Assembly (NCBI GenBank): GCA_035649575.1 | Contig: DASRJH010000101.1 | Location: forward strand, 1 to 16,697 | From: DASVAL01 sp035649575 | Lineage (GTDB): Bacteria; Planctomycetota; UBA1135; UBA2386 | Direction of reading: 5' to 3' | Length of the DNA stretch: 16,697 nucleotides | In this document: one piece after another, positions 1 to 6,594 of the stretch | Layout of the letters: every line of letters begins with the position of its first letter | Position numbering within the stretch: the first letter of the stretch is position 1 | Notes under the pieces: model-generated | Databases searched by the model: none | What the model was told of the DNA's origin: nothing | The model's input: only the letters and a program-made list of their open reading frames with translations | Program-made: the position numbers and the translations under genes

Positions 1-39
1 CCTACTGCAAATACCATTGCATGCGTTCCGAGCGTTCAT
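1..39 (-). CDS. Possible 5' end of a gene running off the left edge
   Basis: An ATG read on the minus strand at 39-37 opens a frame of 13 codons that is still open at the edge of the window. Just upstream lies GGAGG (45-49 on the plus strand as CCTCC), five bases before the ATG, the best Shine-Dalgarno match in this part of the window. The peptide (starting MNARNACNG) is too short to identify. It lies downstream of ruvC on the same strand, beyond a probable terminator, so it would be a separate unit. It could equally be a chance SD plus ATG. Confidence 0.25.
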   Translation of the reverse strand, partial: MNARNACNGICSR

Positions 40-213
40 CGAGACCTCCGGCGCGGACGAGAAGAGTCGATACTCCACCGTTCGCTGCGGTGCATGCTGC
101 AGCGATGCGTCCTCCAGAGAGTGCGGCTCCGCGCCGCGCCCGCCAACCGCCTTGGTCGGAACAAAAGGTAGGAACCTCAATGACCGGTGCGGGCATTACA
201 GGTAGCGGCGCAC

Positions 214-240
214 AAAAAAGCAATGGCCTGCCCGGATTGC
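214..240 (-). terminator. Probable intrinsic terminator of ruvC
   Basis: On the minus strand, 43 nt past the ruvC stop codon, GCAAT (240-236) pairs with ATTGC (224-220). Two further G-C pairs are possible inside the loop, and the stem is followed directly by six T residues (219-214). A stem followed by a T run is the classic rho-independent layout. The stem is short and has a CC bulge, so it is only moderately strong. Confidence 0.55.
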
Positions 241-282
241 GTTGATCGAGCGGATGCCGAGGCGCGCGCGAAGGGGGCCGAT

Positions 283-885
283 TCAGCCGCGGGAACCGAG
301 TTCGAGCAGCGGCGAGCGACGCTGCTCGAGACAAGTCAGGGCAACTGCCAACGCGTCCGTCGCGTCAACCGCCATGCCGCTCGTGAAAGCGCTCCGCACG
401 CCGTGAACCAGTTGCGCCACCATGTCCGCGACCGACTCTTTGCTGGCTGCGCCACGCCCCGTGACGCATCGCTTCACGCGGGCCGGCGCGAACTGATGCA
501 CCTGCAACCCGCCTCGCGCCGACTCGGCCAGCACGACGCCGCGAGCCTCGCCGATCCGCAAAGCGGCCGGAACGCTCTTGCCACAAAACGCTTCTTCGAG
601 CGCGACCTCGTTCGGCTGCAACCGCTGCAACAAGCCGCGCAGTTGTTCCGACAAGGCCAGCAGGCGTTGAGGCAAGGGGGCGTCGCGACTGCCGAGCCGC
701 ATCACGCCCAAGTCGACGAGCCGCACGTCGCCGGCCCCGCCGCCGAGTCGCACGACGTTGCCCACCTGCAGTGCCAGCGGCACGTCGCCACGGCTCCGCT
801 TCGGGCCTTCGACGACCATTTCGAGGCATCCGAACCCGGCCACGAGCGTGCCAGGGTCGATGCCGAGAATCCGCACCACCGCCAC
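283..885 (-). CDS. ruvC: Crossover junction endodeoxyribonuclease RuvC
   Basis: RuvC is the Holliday-junction resolvase that works with RuvAB in recombinational repair, making symmetric nicks with two metal ions. The four family acidic residues are visible: D10 in GIDPG, E97 in LEEAF, and D174 and D177 in DATDALA. The sequence IGEARGVVLAE (111-121) also matches the family. At 200 residues it is longer than the usual 160-175. The D10-to-E97 distance is about 28 residues greater than in the E. coli enzyme because of extra sequence around residues 25-55. The start is GTG at 885, fixed by the GIDPG distance and by a TACACT hexamer exactly 7 nt upstream. No ruvA or ruvB is next to it in the window. 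It is divergent from ispD. Confidence 0.95.
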   Translation of the reverse strand: MAVVRILGIDPGTLVAGFGCLEMVVEGPKRSRGDVPLALQVGNVVRLGGGAGDVRLVDLGVMRLGSRDAPLPQRLLALSEQLRGLLQRLQPNEVALEEAFCGKSVPAALRIGEARGVVLAESARGGLQVHQFAPARVKRCVTGRGAASKESVADMVAQLVHGVRSAFTSGMAVDATDALAVALTCLEQRRSPLLELGSRG

Positions 886-892
886 GGCGCCG

Positions 893-898
893 AGTGTA
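893..898 (-). promoter_or_regulatory. Candidate -10 element of ruvC (leaderless)
   Basis: TACACT on the minus strand sits 7 nt before the GTG start of ruvC, so transcription would begin at or next to the start codon. No Shine-Dalgarno fits between them and no clear -35 was seen. It shares the bases TA (897-898) with the opposing ispD element. Confidence 0.5.
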
Positions 899-902
899 AG
901 GT
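897..902 (+). promoter_or_regulatory. Candidate -10 element of ispD (leaderless)
   Basis: TAAGGT lies exactly 7 nt before the GTG at 910. The same bases (TAAGG) could instead act as a weak ribosome binding site with 8-nt spacing. The shared 7-nt spacing at five other genes in the window favours the promoter reading. Confidence 0.4.
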
Positions 903-909
903 CTTGCGC

Positions 910-1617
910 GTGAAGATCGCCATGTTGCTGCTCGCCGCAGGGCGCGGTTCACGCTTCGGCGGTCCCCTACCCAAGGCCTACGTGCCGCTTCGGGGCAAAC
1001 CGCTGCTCGTGCACTGCGTCGAGCGGCTGGCCCGCGTCGCCATCCCCGGAATGTCGGTGCAAGTGATCGTGGCAGTGCATCCCGGGGACCGACAAACGCA
1101 CCTCGCGCCATGTCTGCCGGCCCTGCGGGCTGCCGTTGGTGAGCAGAGGAGTCTGCAGGTCGTCGATGGCGGGGAAACGCGCCAGGAGTCCATGCAGCGG
1201 TGCCTGCTCGCTGCTGGCCCCGTGGACCTCGTGCTCGTGCACGATGCAGCGAGGCCCTTCTTGCCGATCACCGCCACGAGAAAGTGCATCGAAACGGCGG
1301 CAGCCACCGGCGCCGCACTGTTGGCGATTCCGGCACCCGACACGCTGAAACGCGTCGCCGACGGCGTCGTCGCGGCTACGATCGATCGCGGCGGGATCTG
1401 GCTCGCGCAGACCCCGCAGGTGATCCGGCGCACCGTTCTGCTGCAGGCACTCGAGCATGCGCTGACAACCGGGTTCGCCGGCACCGACGACGTATCGTTG
1501 GTCGAGCACCTCGGTGCCCCCGTGACCGTCGTGCAAGGATCGCCGGCCAATCTCAAGATCACCCGACCCGAGGATCTGCCGCTGGCCGAGGCCATCCTCG
1601 CCGCCCGACTCGAATGA
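910..1617 (+). CDS. ispD: 2-C-methyl-D-erythritol 4-phosphate cytidylyltransferase IspD
   Basis: IspD joins CTP to 2-C-methyl-D-erythritol 4-phosphate, giving CDP-methylerythritol and pyrophosphate, the third step of the MEP isoprenoid pathway in the cytoplasm. The 235 residues match the usual length (E. coli 236). The nucleotide-binding loop LLAAGRGSRFGG (7-18) is followed by PKAY (21-24). The signature VLVHDAARPF spans 108-117, with DTLKR 144-148, TPQ 168-170, TDD 192-194 and NLKIT 214-218 carrying the expected lysine. The start is taken as GTG 910 (MKIAMLLLAAG), supported by TAAGGT upstream; ATG 922 is the alternative. The open frame continues upstream, but that part is antisense to ruvC and is not protein-like. 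It overlaps ispF by an ATGA, so the two should be translated together. Confidence 0.95.
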   Translation: MKIAMLLLAAGRGSRFGGPLPKAYVPLRGKPLLVHCVERLARVAIPGMSVQVIVAVHPGDRQTHLAPCLPALRAAVGEQRSLQVVDGGETRQESMQRCLLAAGPVDLVLVHDAARPFLPITATRKCIETAAATGAALLAIPAPDTLKRVADGVVAATIDRGGIWLAQTPQVIRRTVLLQALEHALTTGFAGTDDVSLVEHLGAPVTVVQGSPANLKITRPEDLPLAEAILAARLE

Positions 1618-2099
1618 ACGAACTCCCACGCATCGGACTCGGCATCGACGTGCATCGACTCGAACCCGGCCGCGCCTGCATGCTGGCCGGCATCAGGTTC
1701 GACTCTCCGGTCGGGCCGAGCGGGCACAGCGACGGCGATGCCGTGTTGCATGCCGCGTGCGACGCCGTGCTCGGCGCAGCCGGACTCGACGACCTCGGCT
1801 CGCTGTTCTCGGATCGCGACCCGAACAACAAGGGGCGGGCGTCCGCCGAGTTCTGCACGGCGACGATGACGCTCGTGCGCGAACGCAAGCTGCGTGTGAT
1901 CTCGATGGACGTCGTCGTCGAGACGGAAACACCGAGACTGAAACCTCATCGCCAGTCGATGCGCGATCGGCTCGCGAGTCTCTTCGGGCTGTCCGCCGAC
2001 CGCGTGAACATCAAGGGGAAGAGTGGAGAGGGCGTAGACTCCATCGGCCGTGGGGAGGCCGTGCGGGCGACCGTGGTCGCGCTGCTCGGCCCCGCCTGA
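1614..2099 (+). CDS. ispF: 2-C-methyl-D-erythritol 2,4-cyclodiphosphate synthase IspF
   Basis: IspF cyclises CDP-methylerythritol 2-phosphate to methylerythritol 2,4-cyclodiphosphate with release of CMP, the MEP step two after IspD. The protein has 161 residues, close to the E. coli 159, and works as a trimer in this family. Zinc ligands are visible as D12 and H14 in GIDVH and H46 in GDAVLHAA. The loop GHSDGD (37-42) and the stretch DLGSLFSDRDPNNKG (60-74) are characteristic. The C-terminal IGRGEAV (144-150) matches the family's GRGEG region. Its ATG overlaps the ispD stop codon (ATGA), indicating translational coupling. The kinase gene ispE, which acts between the two, is not in the window. 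Confidence 0.95.
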   Translation: MNELPRIGLGIDVHRLEPGRACMLAGIRFDSPVGPSGHSDGDAVLHAACDAVLGAAGLDDLGSLFSDRDPNNKGRASAEFCTATMTLVRERKLRVISMDVVVETETPRLKPHRQSMRDRLASLFGLSADRVNIKGKSGEGVDSIGRGEAVRATVVALLGPA

Positions 2100-2160
2100 C
2101 GGCCCAGCCGGACGACCCAGCCGGACGACCCAGCCGGACGACCCAGCGGACGACCCAGCC
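2098..2160. repeat. 13-bp tandem repeat at a convergent junction
   Basis: About five head-to-tail copies of GACGACCCAGCCG fill the gap between the ispF stop and the ABC exporter stop. The first copy has one change (GACGGCCCAGCCG) and starts inside the ispF stop codon. The next two are perfect and the fourth lacks one C. The last copy runs into TGACGGCTCA, the end of the opposing gene. No protein is likely to be encoded here. Confidence 0.85.
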
Positions 2161-2161
2161 T

Positions 2162-2177
2162 GACGGCTCAGGCCGTC
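2162..2177. terminator. Perfect hairpin over the ABC exporter stop codon
   Basis: GACGGC (2162-2167) and GCCGTC (2172-2177) form a perfect 6-bp stem with the loop TCAG. The loop contains the minus-strand stop codon (TCA, 2168-2170). It lies between convergent genes and could end transcription of either, but no T run follows on either strand, so an intrinsic terminator is uncertain. Confidence 0.3.
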
Positions 2178-4039
2178 TGCATGTCGTACATGCGCTTGTA
2201 GCTGCCCGCCTTGCCGAGCAACTCCGCGTGCGATCCGATTTCGACAAACCGACCCTTGTCGAGCACGACGATGACGTCCGCGGCCATGATCGTGGACAGG
2301 CGGTGCGCGATGACGAACGAGGTCCTACCCTTGCGCAGGTTGTCGAGCGCGCGCTGCACGAGTTCTTCGTTCTCCGAGTCGAGAGCCGACGTCGCCTCGT
2401 CGAGGAAGAGGATCGCCGGATCGCGCACGATCGCGCGCGCGATCGTGATGCGCTGCATCTGACCGCCGGACAGGTTGCTGCCGCGCTCGCCGACGAGCGT
2501 GTCGTAGCCTCTCGGCTGCTGCACGATGAAGTCGTGGATGTTCGCGGCGTTCGCGGCCGCCTCGATCTCGGCCGCGGTCGCGCCGGGCTTGCCGAACGCG
2601 ATGTTCTCGCGGATCGTCGTGTTGAACAGGAACGGCTGCTGGCTGACGACAGCGACGTGGGCACGGAAGTCGGCGAGCCGCAGTTCGCGCAGGTCGACCC
2701 CGTCGATCAGGATCGACCCGCCCTGCGGATCGTGGAACCGCAGCAGCAGGTCCATCGTGGTCGACTTGCCGCCGCCCGACGGCCCGACCAGCGCAATGGT
2801 CTGCCCCGCATTCACCACGAGACTCACGCCGCGCAGGACCGGCGTCTCGTCGTAGGCGAACGACACGTCGCGCAGCTCCACGTCGCCGCGCACGCTCTGG
2901 ATCGGCCTGCCGCCGACCCCCGTGTGGTCGACCTCGGACTTCAGGATCTGCTCGATGCCGGTCAGCGCGCCAGCCGATTCCATCAACACGTGGTAGGCGC
3001 GCGTCAGCCGCTTGACGTGCTGGTAGGTCGTGGCCAATGGCGCCAGGATCACCGCGACGTCGGAGAATTCGATGCGTTCCTCGATGAGCACCACGTAGCC
3101 GAGCAGGCTCAGCAGCACCGCGAAGCCGACCTGGTAGGTCAGGAACGTCTGCGCCATCGATCTGCCCTTCGCTCGCAGCATCTTGCGCGTGCGTTCGAGG
3201 AAGCGGCCCGTGTTGTCGACGAACTCCTGGAACCGATGCTCTTCGAGCTGGAAGGCCTTCACGGTCCGGATCCCCGACAGGATCTGGCTCAGCGATTCGG
3301 TGGTCTCCCCGAGCGCCTGCAGGCTCTTCGTGCTGCGCTTGCTGACCTGCCGCCCCTGGCGGTAGAGCGGTATCCCAATGAGCGGGATCATCGCCGCGAG
3401 CACCCAGATGGCCTCGGGCACGAACCAGGCGAGGATCGCGATGTTGAAGGCGATCATCAGCGGGTCGACGAGGATGTTGTCGACCGCGAGCTCGAACGAG
3501 CGCTGCATGACCTGCGTGTCGTTCGTGACCTTGCTGATCATCTCGCCCATGCGCTGGCGGCCGTAGAAGCGCAGCGGCAGGTTCAGGAAGTGCTGCGCCA
3601 GTTCGCAGCGCAGATCGGCGACGATCCGGATCGCGAAGAACCGCGAGATCATCTGCACGAAGTAGATCGTCACCGAACCGAGCACACCGCAGGCGACGGC
3701 CACGACGGCACAGGCGATCACGACCCTCATGCCCGCGTGTTCGATCTGGAGTCCGAGGAACGTGTCGAGATCCTCCGCAAAGCCCCGGAACCAGACGTCG
3801 AAATCCCCCATGAGGCGGTTGCCGAGCTCTTCTGGCTTCACGGACGGCGGCTTGGCCTTCTCACCGCCCATCTCGGTCATCACCGGCTTCACGAGCACGA
3901 GCGGCAGCTTCGTGAAAGCCGCCTCGAGCGTGGCGAAGACCACCATCGCCGCGACCATGCCCTTGTAGGTCAGGATCGAGGCCCACAGCCGGCGCATCAG
4001 GGCCGCGAAGCTCGCGCGCGAATCCGAGGGCTCAGTCAC
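2168..4039 (-). CDS. MsbA-type ABC exporter, fused membrane and ATPase domains
   Basis: This 623-residue half-transporter has an N-terminal six-helix ABC membrane domain (about 25-345) and a C-terminal ATPase (about 385-620). It would dimerise in the inner membrane. Walker A is GPSGGGKST (419-427), the Q-loop glutamine is near 467, the signature LSGGQ is at 523-527, Walker B ILFLDEA at 543-549 with catalytic E548, and the switch histidine is H579. All catalytic parts are intact. The closest well-known relatives are the lipid-A/lipid flippase MsbA and multidrug exporters; the substrate cannot be read from sequence. A charged periplasmic stretch of about 50 residues (55-105) separates the first two helices, longer than in MsbA. 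The start GTG 4039 is supported by TACGAT 7 nt upstream. No clear Shine-Dalgarno is present. Confidence 0.9.
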   Translation of the reverse strand: MTEPSDSRASFAALMRRLWASILTYKGMVAAMVVFATLEAAFTKLPLVLVKPVMTEMGGEKAKPPSVKPEELGNRLMGDFDVWFRGFAEDLDTFLGLQIEHAGMRVVIACAVVAVACGVLGSVTIYFVQMISRFFAIRIVADLRCELAQHFLNLPLRFYGRQRMGEMISKVTNDTQVMQRSFELAVDNILVDPLMIAFNIAILAWFVPEAIWVLAAMIPLIGIPLYRQGRQVSKRSTKSLQALGETTESLSQILSGIRTVKAFQLEEHRFQEFVDNTGRFLERTRKMLRAKGRSMAQTFLTYQVGFAVLLSLLGYVVLIEERIEFSDVAVILAPLATTYQHVKRLTRAYHVLMESAGALTGIEQILKSEVDHTGVGGRPIQSVRGDVELRDVSFAYDETPVLRGVSLVVNAGQTIALVGPSGGGKSTTMDLLLRFHDPQGGSILIDGVDLRELRLADFRAHVAVVSQQPFLFNTTIRENIAFGKPGATAAEIEAAANAANIHDFIVQQPRGYDTLVGERGSNLSGGQMQRITIARAIVRDPAILFLDEATSALDSENEELVQRALDNLRKGRTSFVIAHRLSTIMAADVIVVLDKGRFVEIGSHAELLGKAGSYKRMYDMQTA

Positions 4040-4046
4040 GCCTGAG

Positions 4047-4052
4047 ATCGTA
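4047..4052 (-). promoter_or_regulatory. Candidate -10 element of the ABC exporter (leaderless)
   Basis: TACGAT on the minus strand is followed by CTCAGGC (7 nt) and then the GTG start. The spacing is identical to that at ruvC, ispD, dacB and others. It lies in the 33-nt gap downstream of the PpiC-like gene, so the exporter could be transcribed on its own as well as by read-through. Confidence 0.45.
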
Positions 4053-4072
4053 GCGGCACGATCCCGCGTCGA

Positions 4073-5671
4073 TCACTCGTACTTGGCGTTGCGGATGACT
4101 TCGCTGGCCCAGCGGAAGAACCGGTTCGTCACGTAGTCTTCCTGGACGAGTTGACGCTCGCGCTCGACCTTGACGTCGATCTTGCGCCGCGGCGGCGTTC
4201 GCACGTTGACGCGCGCGATGAACCAGCCATCGGGGCCCGTGATCGGACCGATGGTCTTGCCGACTTCGGCTTCGAAGAACAAGAACTCCGTCAGCGAGAA
4301 CCCGTCCAACAACTGCGTGAACTCGCTCTCGCGCAGGTGCTGCTTGAGCTGGTTGAGCGGCAGCAGACCCAGGCGACCGCGCTTGTCGTCGTTCGCGAAG
4401 AACTCGGTGTGCTTGTCGAGTGCCTGGTCGAACGTCAGCTCCTTCTTCTCGAGCGCCGCGAAGACGGCCTCACAACGCTCTTTTGCCTTGGCCATGCCAT
4501 CCGGCTCCCAGGCTCCCGTCTTCGGATTGCGCGCCTGGAACGGGATCAGGTTCACGTCGACCTGCCCCTCGGCGAAGAAGGCGGCGTACTTGTCCGCGTG
4601 GGCCTGCAGGTTCGTGTCGGTGATCTCTGCCTTGATCATGTCGCCGTAGGACGTGATCAGGCGCCATCGCGACCGGAACGCTTCGAGACACGGGTACCCC
4701 TTGAAGCGCGTCGCGATGATCTCGACCGTGAACGGCGTGCTGTCGAAGGGCTGGCGATACTCGTCGTAGCGGCGCGCGAACTCTTCATCGCTGACGTAGG
4801 TGCCCTTGCTCACGAGCACTTGCCGCAGAGCCTCGCGCGCGACCACTTCCTGCATCGCGCGTTCGAGATCCTGGACGAACAGGCCCTTCTTCACGAAATC
4901 GAACGCTTCCTGCGTGGACCATTGCAGATCGTTGACCTTGAGCACGATGTCCGACGGCAGACCGTTGGATGCGTATTGGATGATGCTCCAGCTGCGCAGG
5001 CCCTTTTGGACGAACTGCCGCAGCATGTTGACCCAGAACTCGGGCAGCTTCCTCGGATTGCCCTTCTCGTCGACTCCTTCACAGGCTTTCTCGAGTTGCT
5101 CGAGGAACTTGGGGCCCTGATCGCTCTGGGTCTGCGCCTTGATCGCTTCCTTGGTGATTTCGGGCCATTCCTTCGGCGTGCCCGGGAAGAAGACGCGATC
5201 GAACACGAGCGTTTCCTTGCGCTGCTCGAGGAAGCTGTCGCGGTCGAGGCCATATTGCGAACGCACGACCTCCCAGAAGTCGACGCCCGGGTTCTTCGTC
5301 GAGAACTCCCCCATCAGCGGCTGCAGCTGGTTCATCACGTCTTCGTCGGTCACGATGAATTCGGTGGCCTTGCGGATGCCCGAATCGACCTGCTTCTTGA
5401 GCTCCTCGAGGATGAAGAAGCTGGCCACCTTCGCTTCGACCAGCTTGCCGCCCGTCAAATACACGGCCTCCCTCATCACCTCGCGCGGGTCCAGCCGCAC
5501 GCCGTTCACGCGCAGCTCCTTCAGCAGATTCGCGCGCTCCGCGACGAGCTGGTCGTTGAGCACGTCGATCTGACGCCGGAGCTCCTTGATCTGCTCTTGC
5601 GGGGGCTGGGCACGGAGGGAGAACCCGGTGGCGGCGACCAGGGCGGCGGCGAGGACGAGAACGCGTTGCAT
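4073..5671 (-). CDS. Periplasmic SurA/PpiC-like chaperone or peptidyl-prolyl isomerase
   Basis: This is a 532-residue exported protein. Residues 1-21 (MQRVLVLAAALVAATGFSLRA) form a signal peptide with a likely cut before Q22. Residues 23-55 are strongly charged and coiled-coil-like. The long middle is helical and resembles the N-terminal substrate-binding region of SurA/PpiD proteins. Residues 369-490 look like a parvulin domain: VDVNLIPFQ at the front, an acidic helix ending TFDQALDKH, then GRLGLLP (432-438) and VGKTIGPITGPDGWFIARV (470-488), which matches the usual G-x-I-x-P-V... end of the fold. Whether it is an active isomerase cannot be told. The ATG at 5671 has no Shine-Dalgarno; the leader is pyrimidine-rich. 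It is upstream of the ABC exporter on the same strand. Confidence in the parvulin assignment is moderate. Confidence 0.65.
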   Translation of the reverse strand: MQRVLVLAAALVAATGFSLRAQPPQEQIKELRRQIDVLNDQLVAERANLLKELRVNGVRLDPREVMREAVYLTGGKLVEAKVASFFILEELKKQVDSGIRKATEFIVTDEDVMNQLQPLMGEFSTKNPGVDFWEVVRSQYGLDRDSFLEQRKETLVFDRVFFPGTPKEWPEITKEAIKAQTQSDQGPKFLEQLEKACEGVDEKGNPRKLPEFWVNMLRQFVQKGLRSWSIIQYASNGLPSDIVLKVNDLQWSTQEAFDFVKKGLFVQDLERAMQEVVAREALRQVLVSKGTYVSDEEFARRYDEYRQPFDSTPFTVEIIATRFKGYPCLEAFRSRWRLITSYGDMIKAEITDTNLQAHADKYAAFFAEGQVDVNLIPFQARNPKTGAWEPDGMAKAKERCEAVFAALEKKELTFDQALDKHTEFFANDDKRGRLGLLPLNQLKQHLRESEFTQLLDGFSLTEFLFFEAEVGKTIGPITGPDGWFIARVNVRTPPRRKIDVKVERERQLVQEDYVTNRFFRWASEVIRNAKYE

Positions 5672-5703
5672 CGGAGGATCGGGGGAGAAAAACAGGGCGC
5701 AGG

Positions 5704-5709
5704 AGTCTA
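5704..5709 (-). promoter_or_regulatory. Candidate -10 element of the PpiC-like gene
   Basis: TAGACT on the minus strand lies 32 nt before the ATG, so the leader would be about 25 nt. The same hexamer serves dacB at the leaderless distance. No good -35 was found. The short leader holds no Shine-Dalgarno but carries TTCTCCCCC (5689-5681). Confidence 0.35.
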
Positions 5710-5910
5710 CCCGCGGGGGGCCGGGAAACGAGCCGAGCAAGGGAATCCTCCCACATTCCATCCTTCGTTGTGCGTGCTCGCCCACAGCTTCGCTCCGACC
5801 GCCTCGAGCAAGCGGCTTGCACGGCGGCGGCGCACGACGGATCCTGTCTGAGCGGCCCTCCGCATGCGAGAATGCCGCCAGCGCGAGGACCCTCTTCTCC
5901 CCCAACTCGA

Positions 5911-6594
5911 ATGAGCTACGACCCGCGCACGATCGCGTTCTCCGCCGAGATTCTGTATCCGCCGCAGCAACTGCGGGCCGACCTCGTCCAGAGCATCCAC
6001 AACACCCTCTACCGGCAGCCCGCAATCTGCTACCAGAACTTCCAGGTGGCTCCCGACGGCATCCACCTCAGCAACCTGCCGCAGGCGCCGGGCCAGATCT
6101 CGACGGCCAGCTTCGCGTGGGATCGGCTCGTGCTGCGCGAGGAACTGCGCGGCACGACCGTCGAGGACTTCGCGACGCGCGTCGTGAACGTCACCATGGC
6201 CGCCTTCCAGACGCTCGGTGTCACGGCCACGCTGGCCCAGCAGTTCGTCGTGCGCTCGCTGATCTCACCGCGTCATTTCCGCGACGGCCGCGGCTTCTTG
6301 AGCCAACGGCTCATCGCACCGGGCACCGAGGCGTGGCAGACCTTCGGCCGTCCGCTGCAGTCGCTCGGCGTGCGCCTCGTGTTCCCGCCCAATCAGGGCG
6401 CTCGCGAGACCTACCACGTGCGCATCGAGACCTGGCCGCAGGACGCCCAGTCGCTGTGGGTCGAGAACACGAGCAGTTTTGCCGGCCCGATGGCGGTTGC
6501 CGATGCACCTCAGCTCGCTAACCATCTCTACGCGACCTACCGCTTCCTGAGTGGTCCGGTCTGCGACTTCCTGGCGGCCCTCGACACCCCGTGA
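5911..6594 (+). CDS. Unrecognised 227-residue soluble protein, first gene of a four-gene cluster
   Basis: I do not recognise the family. The protein starts MSYDPRTIAF, has no signal peptide or membrane segment and is probably cytoplasmic. It is rich in aromatic residues and alternates predicted strands (AICYQNFQVA, GIHLSNL, VRLVFPPN, YHVRIETW) with helices, giving a compact alpha/beta impression. The start was placed at ATG 5911 because the upstream part of the frame is Arg/Pro-rich and not protein-like; ATG 5872 would add 13 residues. There is no Shine-Dalgarno; TTCTCCCCC lies 7 nt before the ATG. Its stop overlaps the GTG of the next gene by four bases, so it is probably translated together with the lipoprotein that follows. 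Codon use agrees with a real gene. Confidence 0.75.
   Translation: MSYDPRTIAFSAEILYPPQQLRADLVQSIHNTLYRQPAICYQNFQVAPDGIHLSNLPQAPGQISTASFAWDRLVLREELRGTTVEDFATRVVNVTMAAFQTLGVTATLAQQFVVRSLISPRHFRDGRGFLSQRLIAPGTEAWQTFGRPLQSLGVRLVFPPNQGARETYHVRIETWPQDAQSLWVENTSSFAGPMAVADAPQLANHLYATYRFLSGPVCDFLAALDTP

Noticed and set aside
1..282. Possible tRNA or small RNA downstream of ruvC
   Set aside because: No T-loop (GTTCGAATC-like) or cloverleaf pairing was found. Apart from the terminator-like hairpin and a possible start at the edge, nothing is supported.
2..334. 110-residue minus-strand frame at the left edge
   Set aside because: It overlaps the ruvC end in another frame and crosses a probable terminator. 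Its composition is Arg/Ala/Pro-rich without motifs.
187..909. N-terminal extension of ispD
   Set aside because: The frame is open, but the segment is antisense to ruvC and IspD is already full-length from 910.
2426..2447. Perfect 22-bp palindrome CACGATCGCGC/GCGCGATCGTG
   Set aside because: It encodes the conserved TIARAIV stretch between the signature and Walker B of the exporter. Alternating ATC/GCG-type codons explain the symmetry.
1757..4045. Very long open frame on the plus strand across the ABC exporter region
   Set aside because: It is antisense to a gene with all ABC motifs intact. Its product is Arg/Asp/His-rich with no motifs, a usual by-product of GC-rich third positions.
4151..5851. 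Long plus-strand open frame opposite the PpiC-like gene
   Set aside because: The Leu/Glu/Arg-rich product mirrors the codons of the real gene and has no recognisable domain.
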